A stretch of DNA of 64,000 bases from Raineyella fluvialis (GTDB lineage: Bacteria > Actinomycetota > Actinomycetes > Propionibacteriales > Propionibacteriaceae). The DNA lies in the NCBI RefSeq assembly GCF_009646095.1, contig NZ_CP045725.1:1178001-1242000 (forward strand), written 5' to 3'. This document shows, piece after piece, positions 56,132 through 64,000 of the stretch (position 1 is its first letter; every line of letters begins with the position of its first letter). The notes below the pieces were generated by a model. The model saw only the letters and a program-made list of their open reading frames with translations. It ran no database searches and was not told the DNA's origin. A program made the position numbers and the translations under genes.

Positions 56132-57345
56132 TCACTGGTCCGGCGGACCGTCGGTCGCCCGACTGCCGTCGGCCATCCTGCCGCCCGATCCCCGACTCGC
56201 CAACGAGAGCGCCGTGTCGAGGTTCTGGCGGAATTCATCCACGAGGTAGAGGGCGGCACCGACGGCGATCGGGTGCTCGGTGAAGCTGCACGGCACCAGG
56301 TAGGTCTCCGCCGGGGCCTCCAGGAAGCTCAGCCGATCGACCTTGGCGCGCACGTCGCCGAGATGCGACCCGCCCTGGGCCCCGACGTCCCCGCCGAGGA
56401 TGATCGTGCAGCCGAACATCACCCGGATGTTGTTGACGGCGATCGCCAGGTCAGACGTGTATCGCTCCCAGACCTCGACGGCCTCCGGGTCCCCGGCCGA
56501 CAGACCCTCGAAGAAGTCCTCGATCGAGCCGTCGGTGTGCTGGGCCAGCACCCCCGAGTTGCAGTACGGGTCCAGGCACCCGTCGCGGCCGCAGTAGCAG
56601 CGCAGTCCGTGGTCGTGGATCCGCATGTGGCCGACCTCGCCGGCCAGTTCGCCGTCGCCGCGGTACATGCCGTTCGCGATCAGGACCGAGCCGCCGACGC
56701 TCTTCGAGAGGCTGATGTAGAAGGCGTTGTCGACGGTCTGCCGATCCCAGAACTCCGCGAACCCGGCTGCCTCCGAGTCGTGGACCAGACGCGTCTCGTA
56801 CGGGATGTAGCGGGCGAAGTCGGCGGCGCTGAGTCCGGCGTTGTCGATGACGCGACCGTACGTCACCTTCCCCGTGGATTCGCTGATCAGGCCGGGGACG
56901 GCCACGCCGACCCCGAGGATGAGGCTGCGGTCGACGCCGGACTCCTCGATGGTGGCCGCGACCTCGTGCCCGACGAACTCGACGTACGACTCCGACCGCT
57001 CGAACTCCCGCCGGGTCCGACGGGAGACGAGGACCCGGCGCTCCAGGTTGACCACCAGGCAACGGACCCGGTCCCGGGTGATGTCGACCCCCACGGAGAA
57101 GCGGCCGTCCGCCACACAGGTGTACGCGATGGGGTTGCGTCCCCACTGGAGCCGGAGGAGAGCTTGGCGCCCTTCTTCAGCAGCCCGGCGTCCAGGAAGA
57201 ACCGGACGTACTTGGCGACCGTCGGGAGGCTGATCCCGAGTCCGTCGGCGATGTCCTTCTTGGTCGCCAGACCCTGCTCGCGGACGAACTCGTAGACCGC
57301 GCGCCGGGTCCCGGTCCCTGTCTTGCCGACAGCCGCCTCCGACAT
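56132..57345 (-). pseudogene. ROK family transcriptional regulator, one frameshift
   Basis: About 404 residues. N-terminal HTH (RRAVYEFVREQGLATKKDIADGLGISLPTVAKYVRFFLDAG) joined to a ROK sugar-binding/kinase-fold domain that includes DITRDRVRCLVVNLE, GVGVAVPGLIS and the zinc motif HDHGLRCYCGRDGCLDPYC. The frame breaks after SSG at the C4 run 57141-57144; one added G gives continuity into GRNPIAYTCVADG. GGGAGGCGGG precedes ATG 57345. It is the last gene of the sugar ABC operon and its probable repressor, with an operator-like site in the rbsB-type promoter. Confidence 0.85.
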
Positions 57346-57407
57346 CGGACCCGCCTCCCTTTCCCGATCCTCGGACGCATCACCGCGGCCTGCTCCACGG
57401 TAGCGAT

Positions 57408-58439
57408 TCAGGTGCGCGCGTTGTACAGGTTTCGCAAGGCGTCGATCAGAACTGCCACGGCGATCATCAGGCCGCCGGCCAACGTGATCAGCGTCGACTG
57501 GATGCCGAGCACGGCCAGTCCGACCTGGATGACGGTGAGCAGCAGCGTGCCGGCGAGGACGCCGAGCATGCTGCCCTTGCCGCCGGTGAGGCTGATCCCG
57601 CCGATCACCGCCGCCGCGATGACCTGCATCTCGTACGTGGTGCCGAAGGATGAGGTGACCGCCCCCATGTAGCCGGACAGCAGCCACCCGGCCAGGCCGG
57701 AGAGCAGGCCCGACACGACGTACGCCCCGATCTTGACCCGGTCCACGTTGATGCCGGCGATGTAGGCGCCGCGGGCGTTGCCGCCCACCGCGAAGAGGCT
57801 GCGGCCGAAGCGGGTCCGCTCCCAGATCACGTGGAAGACGGCGAAGACCACGATCAGCACCAGTGGGAGAGCCGGCAGGCCGCCGATCTTGCCCTGGCTG
57901 AGGAACTTGTACGACGGCGGCAGCTTGGTGATCGTCGCCCCGGCGGTGATGGCGAGCAGGGCGCCCTGCAGGACCATGTTCATCGCCAGCGTGGCGATCA
58001 GGGCGTTGGCCTTCAGCTTCGTGACGATCAGGCCGTTCACCAGGCCGACGACGGAGCCCAACATGAGGATGAGAAGGATGGCCAGCGGCACCGGCAGACC
58101 GGCCTTCATGGCCATCACGCCCAGCAGGGCCGAGAACCCGGCGGTGCCTACGGTGGCGAGGTTGATGTCGCCCAGCAGGATCACCATCGAGATCGACACG
58201 GCGAGGATGCCGAGCACTGTCGCCTGGACGAGGATGTTCGACAGGATGCCGAAGGAGTAGAACGAGGGCTTGAAGATCCCCATGATGACGATGGCGAGGA
58301 CCAGCAGGATCCACACCGCCTGATCCATGCAGAAGTCGAGGATCCGCTTGGCGGAGAGTGGGCTCCTCCCTGCGGCCGATCCGGGGCTCGTCGTGGCCGG
58401 TGAGGCCATGCTCGTGGTCGTCGATGATGTGGTGGTCAT
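57408..58439 (-). CDS. Sugar ABC transporter permease (RbsC family)
   Basis: Predicted 343-residue permease with about ten hydrophobic segments, e.g. GILAVSISMVILLGDINLATVGTAGFSALLGV and GTTYEMQVIAAAVIGGISLTGGKGSMLGVLAGTLLL, the standard RbsC/XylH pattern. A Thr/Ser/Ala-rich N-terminal extension of about 25 residues precedes the first helix. It lies 4 nt from the ATPase gene. Substrate is a sugar or sugar alcohol; which one is not evident. Confidence 0.9.
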   Translation of the reverse strand: MTTTSSTTTSMASPATTSPGSAAGRSPLSAKRILDFCMDQAVWILLVLAIVIMGIFKPSFYSFGILSNILVQATVLGILAVSISMVILLGDINLATVGTAGFSALLGVMAMKAGLPVPLAILLILMLGSVVGLVNGLIVTKLKANALIATLAMNMVLQGALLAITAGATITKLPPSYKFLSQGKIGGLPALPLVLIVVFAVFHVIWERTRFGRSLFAVGGNARGAYIAGINVDRVKIGAYVVSGLLSGLAGWLLSGYMGAVTSSFGTTYEMQVIAAAVIGGISLTGGKGSMLGVLAGTLLLTVIQVGLAVLGIQSTLITLAGGLMIAVAVLIDALRNLYNART

Positions 58440-58443
58440 GTCG

Positions 58444-59946
58444 CTATACCGTTTCCTTCGCGCGGTCGCGGACCGCGGTCAATTCTTCGATGGTCATTCC
58501 GGTGTTCTCCAGGACCGTCACGATCCGGCCTTCGTCGAAGAAGACCAGGCGGTCCGCAACGCGGAGCAGTTCCTCGTAGTCGTTGGTGAGGTAGATGGTG
58601 CTCATGCCCAGGTGGGTGAGCTCGAGTACGGTGGAAATGATCTCCTCGCGGCTCTTGATGTCGATGCCCACGGTGGGTTCGTCGAGGATCAGCAGGCGCG
58701 GATCGGTGTTCAGCAGCCGGCTGACGATCACCTTCTGCTGGTTGCCGCCGGAGAGACTGCCGATCGCGTCGCCGGTGGAGTTGCAGCGGATCTTCAGCGC
58801 GTCGCGGTACTGGTCGGACAGCGACTTCTGCAGGCCGAGGTCGAGGAACCCGGCGGCCTTCCGGAGCTTGCCGGCGTAGCTGCCGATGCCGATGTTCTCG
58901 TTGACGTCGAAGGTCGGGATGATCCCCTCGCGGTGGCGGTCGAAGGAGATGTACGCGATCCCCCGCCGGAGCGCCTCGCCCGGGCTCTTCAGGCGGATGG
59001 CCTCGCCCTCGCAGCGGATCGTCCCGCCGGTGATCCGGTTGATGCCGAAGAGGGTCCGGCAGAACTCCCGCGCCCCGGAGCCCGGGAAGCCGATCACCCC
59101 GAGGATCTCCCCGGATCGTACGGAGATCGACACCCCGTGCAGGTCCCTGCTCTGCAGGTCCTGGACCCGGAGGAACTCGGGCCTGTCGGCCGATGCCGTG
59201 GCCTTCCGGTGCGACAGTTCGACCTCCTCGCCCGCCACCAGGCTGGCCAGGTGGGCCTCGGTGGCCTCGGTGATGTCGTCCACCGGGAACATCTGGCCGT
59301 CGCGCAGCACGGAGATGGAGTCGGACAGTTCCAGCACCTCACCGAGGTAGTGCGAGATGAAGATGAACGCGGTACCCATGGCCTGCAGGTCGCGGACGAA
59401 CTCGAAGAGTTCCTCCCGCTCACGGTTGGTGAGGGCGGTCGTCGGCTCGTCGAGGATGATCAGCTTGGCTCCGGAGTGCATCGCCCGGATGATGTTCAGC
59501 TTGCGGGCATCGATCGAGCTGAGTTCGGAGACCTTGATGCGGGGATCGATGTCGAGTCCGTACGCCGCGAGCTCCTCGGCGGCGACCCGGTGGATCTCCT
59601 TCCAGTCGACCAGCCCCCGCTTCGTCGGCAGGACGCCGGAGAAGATGTTCTCCCCCACGGAGAGGTCGGGGAAGGAGTTCTCGTGCTGCGGCACCAACCG
59701 GATCCCGAGTTCCTGCCGCTCGAAGATGTTGAGCGGACGCAGGTCCTGTCCCTCGAACAGGACCTCGCCAGTGCTGGGTGGGTAGATGCCGGCGATGATG
59801 TTGACGAGGGTCGACTTGCCCGCGCCGTTGCGGCCGAGGAGCGAGTGGATCTCGCCCGGCTTGATCTCGAGACTCGCGTCGCCCAGCGCCGTGGTGGCTC
59901 CGAAGATCTTCGACACGTTGCGGACCTGGAGTAATGCATCAGTCAT
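58444..59946 (-). CDS. Sugar ABC transporter ATPase (RbsA family)
   Basis: Predicted 500-residue protein with two nucleotide-binding domains. The first has a normal Walker A (LLGRNGAGKSTLVN) and Walker B (LIILDEPTTAL); its signature is replaced by ELSSIDARKLN. The second has a degenerate Walker A (IGFPGSGAREFCRTLFG) but a good signature LSGGNQQKV and Walker B. This asymmetry is typical of RbsA/MglA ATPases. ATG 59946. Confidence 0.93.
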   Translation of the reverse strand: MTDALLQVRNVSKIFGATTALGDASLEIKPGEIHSLLGRNGAGKSTLVNIIAGIYPPSTGEVLFEGQDLRPLNIFERQELGIRLVPQHENSFPDLSVGENIFSGVLPTKRGLVDWKEIHRVAAEELAAYGLDIDPRIKVSELSSIDARKLNIIRAMHSGAKLIILDEPTTALTNREREELFEFVRDLQAMGTAFIFISHYLGEVLELSDSISVLRDGQMFPVDDITEATEAHLASLVAGEEVELSHRKATASADRPEFLRVQDLQSRDLHGVSISVRSGEILGVIGFPGSGAREFCRTLFGINRITGGTIRCEGEAIRLKSPGEALRRGIAYISFDRHREGIIPTFDVNENIGIGSYAGKLRKAAGFLDLGLQKSLSDQYRDALKIRCNSTGDAIGSLSGGNQQKVIVSRLLNTDPRLLILDEPTVGIDIKSREEIISTVLELTHLGMSTIYLTNDYEELLRVADRLVFFDEGRIVTVLENTGMTIEELTAVRDRAKETV

Positions 59947-60011
59947 TGGTGGTTCCTGGTTCCTTTCGGCAGATGACGGCGCGCGTGAACCGCGCGCCGG
60001 CACCGGGAAGG

Positions 60012-61091
60012 TCACTGGTTCACGTTGCCCCAGATGAGCGGGTTGTCGGCGCCGGCGGCGTCAACCACGATCGGGGCGAGCATGACGGTCGAACCCGTCG
60101 GACTGGAGGTGAAGGTGACCTCCTTGTTGAGGTACTGGCCCTTCGGGGTGAAGGTGCCCGAGGTCGGCACGGCCTTGCCCTGCATCGGGTAGGCGTTGAG
60201 GATCTCTGTGGCGATGCCGCCGACGCCGAAGACGTCGATGACGACCTCGTCGTCGACGTAGCCGTCCTTGACCAGCTTCAGCACGTCACCGAGGCCGTCA
60301 TGGGAGATGACCGCCACGTGGCCGGCCTCGCCGGCCTTGTGCCACAGGTTGTTGGTCTTGAGGGACTCGACGGCGCCCAGCGTGGCGGTGTCGGTCGGCG
60401 TGTTGACCAGGTCGATGGTCTTCCCGGCGGCCTTCTGGTCGGCGATGACGTTGTTCAGCGCGCTGGTGGCCTTGTCCTGCTGCGGCGCGCCGAGCACCGA
60501 GATCAGCTGGATGTTCGGGTACTTCTTGATCACCGACTCGAAGCCCTGCGCGCGCTCCTTGAAGACCTGGGAGACGACCTCGCCGTACATGTCGACGACG
60601 ACACCCTTCGGCTCGCCGTACTTCTTCGTCAGCAGGTCGACGGCCTTCTGACCGGCCATCTCGCCGGACTTCACCGAGTCGAAGAGCACCGACACGTCCA
60701 CCTTGGCGTTGTTGGCCTTGTTGTCGATGACCGCGGTGGGGATCTTGGCATCGGCGGCGCGGCCGAGGACGTCGGAGACGCTGTCGCTGTCGTACGGGTT
60801 CACGACGATCGCCGCCGGGCGGATGTTCTGCACGAGGTTGTTCAGCTGGTCGTTCTGTTTGGCGGCGTCCGCCTCGGCGACGACGACCTTGCCGTCAAAG
60901 CCGAGCATCTTGGCGCCGTTCGTCACGCCGTTGGCCATGGCGACGTGCACCTTCTCGGTGGAGTTCTTGGTGGAGTACCAGATCTCCTTCGACTGGCTGC
61001 CGGCGCCGGTCGAACCGCTGGCGCCGGTGCTGCAGGCGGTGACGGAGAGAGCCACGGCGGCGAGGGCCGCGACGATGCCGATCTTCTTCAT
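60012..61091 (-). CDS. Sugar-binding lipoprotein (RbsB/type 1 PBP family)
   Basis: Predicted 359-residue extracytoplasmic receptor. The lipoprotein signal ends at VTAC (Cys20), followed by a Ser/Gly-rich tether. Core motifs such as ADAAKQNDQLNNLVQNIRPAAIVVNPYDSDSVSDVLGRAADAKIPTAVIDN, NNVIADQ and DGLGDVLKLVKDGYVDDEVVID are those of RbsB-like proteins. First gene of the operon; a 5' region with a promoter, operator and hairpins precedes it. Ligand: pentose or inositol-like sugar, unassigned. Confidence 0.92.
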   Translation of the reverse strand: MKKIGIVAALAAVALSVTACSTGASGSTGAGSQSKEIWYSTKNSTEKVHVAMANGVTNGAKMLGFDGKVVVAEADAAKQNDQLNNLVQNIRPAAIVVNPYDSDSVSDVLGRAADAKIPTAVIDNKANNAKVDVSVLFDSVKSGEMAGQKAVDLLTKKYGEPKGVVVDMYGEVVSQVFKERAQGFESVIKKYPNIQLISVLGAPQQDKATSALNNVIADQKAAGKTIDLVNTPTDTATLGAVESLKTNNLWHKAGEAGHVAVISHDGLGDVLKLVKDGYVDDEVVIDVFGVGGIATEILNAYPMQGKAVPTSGTFTPKGQYLNKEVTFTSSPTGSTVMLAPIVVDAAGADNPLIWGNVNQ

Positions 61092-61206
61092 TGAAGTCCT
61101 GTCTGGTGAGGCTGTTGCCCATTCGGGCGGGGATGTGGGAGAGGGGGTTCCGCGTGTTCAGCGATGGGGAAGGGCAGGCGCCGTGATCGTCACGGGCGGG
61201 GCCGAT

Positions 61207-61269
61207 GCCGCGGATCCGCGGCGGCCCGAGGTTGTCGACCAGCGGACGGACGACGGTCGTCCGCTGGTC
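61207..61269. promoter_or_regulatory. Structured leader of the sugar importer operon
   Basis: Two strong inverted repeats lie in the presumed 5' leader: the perfect 16-bp palindrome GCCGCGGATCCGCGGC (61207-61222) and a hairpin with perfect 12-bp arms GACCAGCGGACG/CGTCCGCTGGTC and a 9-nt loop (61237-61269). They are about 115-180 nt upstream of the binding protein's ATG and could be attenuators or mRNA-stability elements. No known riboswitch class is recognised. The rest of the 499-bp region 61092-61590 holds only the promoter and terminator listed. Confidence 0.5.
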
Positions 61270-61363
61270 TCAGGCGATTCGAGTCCAAGGCTCGCTCCCA
61301 TCGCGCGCACCTTTGCGACCTGGAACCGGCCACCTCGTCGTGGCCTCCGAGTTCCGGAAAGGC

Positions 61364-61406
61364 GTTTGATAAAACGATATTAGAAACTAGAGCACTGCGC
61401 TGTCAA
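61364..61406 (-). promoter_or_regulatory. Sigma-70-type promoter and operator of the sugar importer operon
   Basis: On the minus strand TTGACA (61401-61406) and TAATAT (61377-61382) are spaced 18 nt apart, an unusually good promoter in this GC-rich DNA. A 24-bp AT-rich imperfect inverted repeat (61364-61387; outer arms GTTT/AAAC, centre CG) overlaps the -10 and likely start site. The ROK protein encoded at the operon's end is the natural candidate for binding. It implies a leader of about 275 nt. Confidence 0.7.
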
Positions 61407-61463
61407 GGAGGCGTCGTGCAGGCCGCGACCGCCGCGACGGTCTCCCTTCCCTGAACACGTCAG

Positions 61464-61492
61464 AGGGCCCGAGGACAAAGTCCTCGGGCCCT
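61464..61492. terminator. Hairpin terminator of the egsA/HAD operon
   Basis: AGGGCCCGAGGAC and GTCCTCGGGCCCT form a perfect 13-bp stem around an AAA loop, 99 nt downstream of the HAD gene stop (61591). It separates that operon from the sugar importer promoter. Confidence 0.8.
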
Positions 61493-61590
61493 TCAGGTGA
61501 CGCCAGACTCCGCCGGTCGTTCACGCTGATATCAGCAACCGGCGGGCGCCGTGGGATCTGCCGACTCCGGCCCAACCGGCCTGTGTGGCG

Positions 61591-62441
61591 TCATCGGGCT
61601 GGGAGGTCGCTCCCGGCCCCTGGCAACAACTCGTCCAGCGTCGACACCACGTAGTCCGGCCGCTGGTCCTCACCAGCACTCTCGGCCTCCGCAAGGGTGC
61701 TGTCCCCGGTCAGGACGAGTGCCGAGGCCATCCCCGCGGCCCGTCCCATGGCGATGTCGGTGGCCAACCGGTCCCCCACCATCAACACGTCGGCGGGCGC
61801 GACGCCCAGGCCGCGCACGGCCTCCTCGACCATGACCGCGCCGGGCTTGCCGAGGTTGACCGCGCAGGCGACCCCGGTGCTCGCCTCGATCGCCGCGGTG
61901 ATGGCGGCGCAGTCCGGCTCCCCCGACCGCCGGGAAACGGGCAGTAGCGATCGGGGTTGGTCTGCACCAGGAACGCCCGGCGGTGCCGCCAGATCGCGTC
62001 GAAGGCGATCTGCAACTTCCGATAGTCGAACGTCCGGTCGTACGACGCCACGACGATGTCGATCTCGGCGGGGTCCTCGCTGATCCGCAACCCGGCCCCC
62101 ACGAGCGCTCGGATCAGCGGCTCCTCAGCGATCGGGAAGACGACGGCCTCGGGATGGTGCGCCCGCAGCCAGCGGACGGTCGACACGACGGTGTTGACGA
62201 TGTCCTCGACCGGCGTGTCCAGACCGAGACGGGCCAGCTTCGCCGCGTACTGCTCGGGATCCTTGGTCGGGTTGTTCGACAGGAACCGGATCGGGATGCC
62301 AAGCTTCCGCAATGCCCGCAGGGTGTCCCGTACACCGGGCAGTACATCGTCGCCCAGGTAGATGGTGCCGTCCATGTCGAAGACGTATGCGCCGTAGAGG
62401 CGGTCGGGGCGCACCGACGCGCCGCTCTCCAGGGTGATCAT
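61591..62441 (-). pseudogene. HAD-IIA phosphatase (NagD/AraL type), one frameshift
   Basis: About 283 residues. Motif I is FDMDGTIYLG, motif II FLSNN, motif III LGKPG and motif IV VGDRLATDIAMG, so all catalytic residues are present. The frame breaks in PFPGGRG at the C5 run 61920-61924; one added G joins it to EPDCAAITAAIEASTGV. The ATG (62441) shares its A with the stop of egsA. In Bacillus subtilis the corresponding AraL (sugar phosphatase) is next to AraM (EgsA), and this pair repeats that arrangement. Confidence 0.85.
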
Positions 62442-63786
62442 CAGGCCCAGATCCCGTCCGGCCCGAAGACCTCCTCGACCAGCCCGTCGAACCAGCCGAG
62501 TTCGCGACTCACATCGAGCACGGTGTACCGCGAGCGGTAGTACATCGCTCTCGGGAAGGTGTCCTTCACCTGCTGGGGCGTCAGACCGATATCCTCGGGA
62601 CGGGTCGGCGCTCCAGCAGCGGCCAGCATCGCCTGCAGTTCGTGCGCCGGACGCAGTTGGGCCCGGAGACGGCCCCGCAGCACGCTCCAGTTGTCGACGA
62701 GCGTCTGCACGCGCGTACGCAGGCCGGCGGCGTCCACGTACTTCTCCCTGGTCTCCCGGACGCCCTTCTCGGCGAGCGCGCCGGTGAGCTTCGACCGGAT
62801 GTCGGTCTCGACCGCTTCCCACGACGGCCAGGCCGCCACCACCCGGTCCACGTCGACCGCGGCCAGGTCGCGCGCCAGGAACTTCTCGTGGAAGGCGGTC
62901 ATCGCCAGGGTGCCGATGGCCACCTTGGATCCGTGCGACAGCGGCGGATCCAGCTCGGCGCCCAGGTGGTCCAGTTCCCACAGGTGGCTGAAGTAGTGCT
63001 CGGCCCCCGAGGCGGGGCGCGTGCCCTGGTAGACCTGCATCGCGAGACCCGACAGCAACAGTCCCTCGACCAGACCTTCGTACGCGTCGGCCTCGCCGGC
63101 CGCCAGCGCGTCGGGGCGGGACAGCGCTTCGGCAACGCCACCCTGGACCAGGTCCCAGGCGAGCGGATCGATGGGATCGAGGCCCACGGCGTCGGCGAGG
63201 ATCCAGTCGGCACCGGCGGGGATCTTGGCCGCCAGGTCGCCGTAGCCCGACGCCACCATCGACTTCGGTGCGGCGGCGGCGACGTCGAGGTCGAACAGGA
63301 CGACGGCCGGCGCCGGGCAGGGCCGGGTGACCTTGACGCCGTTCTCCGTCATCGGGGCGCCGAAGCCGGAGTAGCCGTCCATCGAGGCGGCGGTGCCGAC
63401 GACGGCGTACGGCTGGCCGAGCTCGCCGGAGGCGAGCTTCACCAGGTCGTTGAGAGTGCCGGCCCCCACGGCCACGGCCAGGGCCCGGTGGCGCACAGCC
63501 GTTCCCGGATGACCTCGCAGTGCTCGTACGCCGCGTACAGCGTGGGAGTGCCGGGGAAGATGAGCGGTTCGGCGAGAGCGACGCCGGCCTCCTCGAGGGA
63601 CGCGGCGACACCTCGACCGGCAGCGTCCCACGTGCGGTCGTCGGCGACGAGGAGGACAGGGCGTCCGTCCTGCGCGAGGGACCGGGCGAGAATCTCGCCG
63701 GACCGTGGGAGGATCTCGCGGCCCACCTCGATGACCCGGGTGTCGCTGGCGTGGCGGAGGCCTTCTGCCATGGCTTCGTTGTTCAT
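62441..63786 (-). pseudogene. Glycerol-1-phosphate dehydrogenase-type enzyme (EgsA/AraM), one frameshift
   Basis: About 448 residues of the iron-containing/group III dehydrogenase fold. Start: MNNEAMAEGLRHASDTRVIEVGREILPRSGEIL, with GRPVLLVADDRTWDAAG; then VAVGAGTLNDLVKLAS (NAD(P)-phosphate loop), GYSGFGAPMTENGVK, and metal-ligand regions near PIDPLAWDLV, SHGSKVAIGTLAM and FHEKFL. The N- and C-terminal parts meet at 63484-63486 if one base is added. GAAAGGAAAG precedes ATG 63786. G1P dehydrogenase interconverts DHAP and glycerol-1-phosphate, but other polyol phosphates are possible. The stop overlaps the HAD start. Confidence 0.82.
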
Positions 63787-63831
63787 GGTCTTTCCTTTCG
63801 GAGTTCTGGGCTCGGACGGGTCCGGCTCAGG

Positions 63832-64000
63832 TCACGTGCTGGAGCTGAGATGCAGTGCGATGGCGTCGAGGGCCTCCGCCTCATCGGTGCCGTCGACCCA
63901 GACCGAGACCTTCGCGCCGTACGGCAGGGCCAGGGCGACCACCTCCACGACGCTGCGCAGACTCGCGCTGCCCTCAGGGGTCCGGAGGAAGATGCTGCTC
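63832..64000 (-). CDS. HPr-like phosphocarrier protein, C-terminal part (gene runs past the window edge)
   Basis: The last 55 codons are visible (SSIFLRTPEGSASLRSVVEVVALALPYGAKVSVWVDGTDEAEALDAIALHLSS). They match the C-terminal part of HPr family proteins, including the GAKVSVWVDGTDEAEALDAI strand-helix. The N-terminal phospho-His site lies beyond base 64000. The stop (63832-63834) is 45 nt upstream of the egsA ATG, in the same orientation, so it is probably in the egsA/HAD operon. It may be an HPr paralogue for a dedicated phosphotransfer step. Confidence 0.7.
   Translation of the reverse strand, partial: SSIFLRTPEGSASLRSVVEVVALALPYGAKVSVWVDGTDEAEALDAIALHLSSST

Overview
The window is a GC-rich, gene-dense chromosomal segment of an actinobacterium. 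Evidence: G/C at most third codon positions, many GTG starts, short ATGA/GTGA overlaps, the rpsF-ssb-rpsR-rplI order, PadR/HAAS and PucR regulators, a FemABX protein and a G+C-rich FAD/Rossmann gene set. Gene content is compatible with Propionibacteriales, but no rRNA or other decisive marker is present, so the genus is open. I see no prophage, insertion sequence, CRISPR array, tRNA or rRNA.

Layout. 0-8.4 kb: PadR regulator plus DHA2 MFS pump, then a leftward operon of a uroporphyrinogen-decarboxylase-like protein and a branched-chain-amino-acid-type ABC importer (livK, fused livHM, livG, livF). 8.6-13.4 kb: quinol nitric oxide reductase with its own palindromic operator, a YhfC-type membrane protease homologue, and a PadR/HAAS pair. 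13.4-25.9 kb: accessory enzymes and regulators (FAD monooxygenase, PucR regulator, two GNATs, an HTH-like protein behind palindromes, an F420-reductase-like protein, AspC-type aminotransferase, KatG, MOSC, MATE). 26-29.7 kb: the ribosomal/SSB operon and two adjacent DUF805 paralogues. 29.7-36.7 kb: acyl-CoA ligase, aldo/keto reductase, ClC channel, TetR, a second FAD monooxygenase. 36.8-43.7 kb: endonuclease IV, then a short-chain dehydrogenase, PlsC-type acyltransferase and alkylglycerone-phosphate synthase homologue (candidate ether-lipid cluster), then a FemX plus alanine-racemase-like pair. 43.7-54.7 kb: tyrosine phosphatase, YhgE/Pip protein, an MMPL transporter carrying a degenerate ABC-ATPase-like tail with a divergent TetR, SMP-30 lactonase, an M48-like membrane peptidase. 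54.8-64 kb: galE, ROK repressor, a sugar ABC importer with a well-formed promoter and structured leader, and an operon of HPr-like protein, glycerol-1-phosphate-dehydrogenase-type enzyme (EgsA/AraM) and HAD phosphatase (AraL/NagD type), which runs off the right edge.

A pattern cutting across the window: nine otherwise normal genes are interrupted by ten frameshifts, and every one is repaired by adding one G/C base to a G/C run (no insertions, both strands). This looks more like systematic homopolymer shortening in the assembly than gene decay, so those genes are listed as frameshifted with their full extents.

The most promising unusual items are the MMPL-degenerate ABC-ATPase fusion beside YhgE, the HPr/EgsA/AraL operon, the SDR-PlsC-AgpS cluster, a shared palindromic motif in front of an HTH-like gene and the FemX pair, a triple GTGATCAC array upstream of katG, and a 19-bp sequence shared exactly between 2.5 kb and 56.1 kb.
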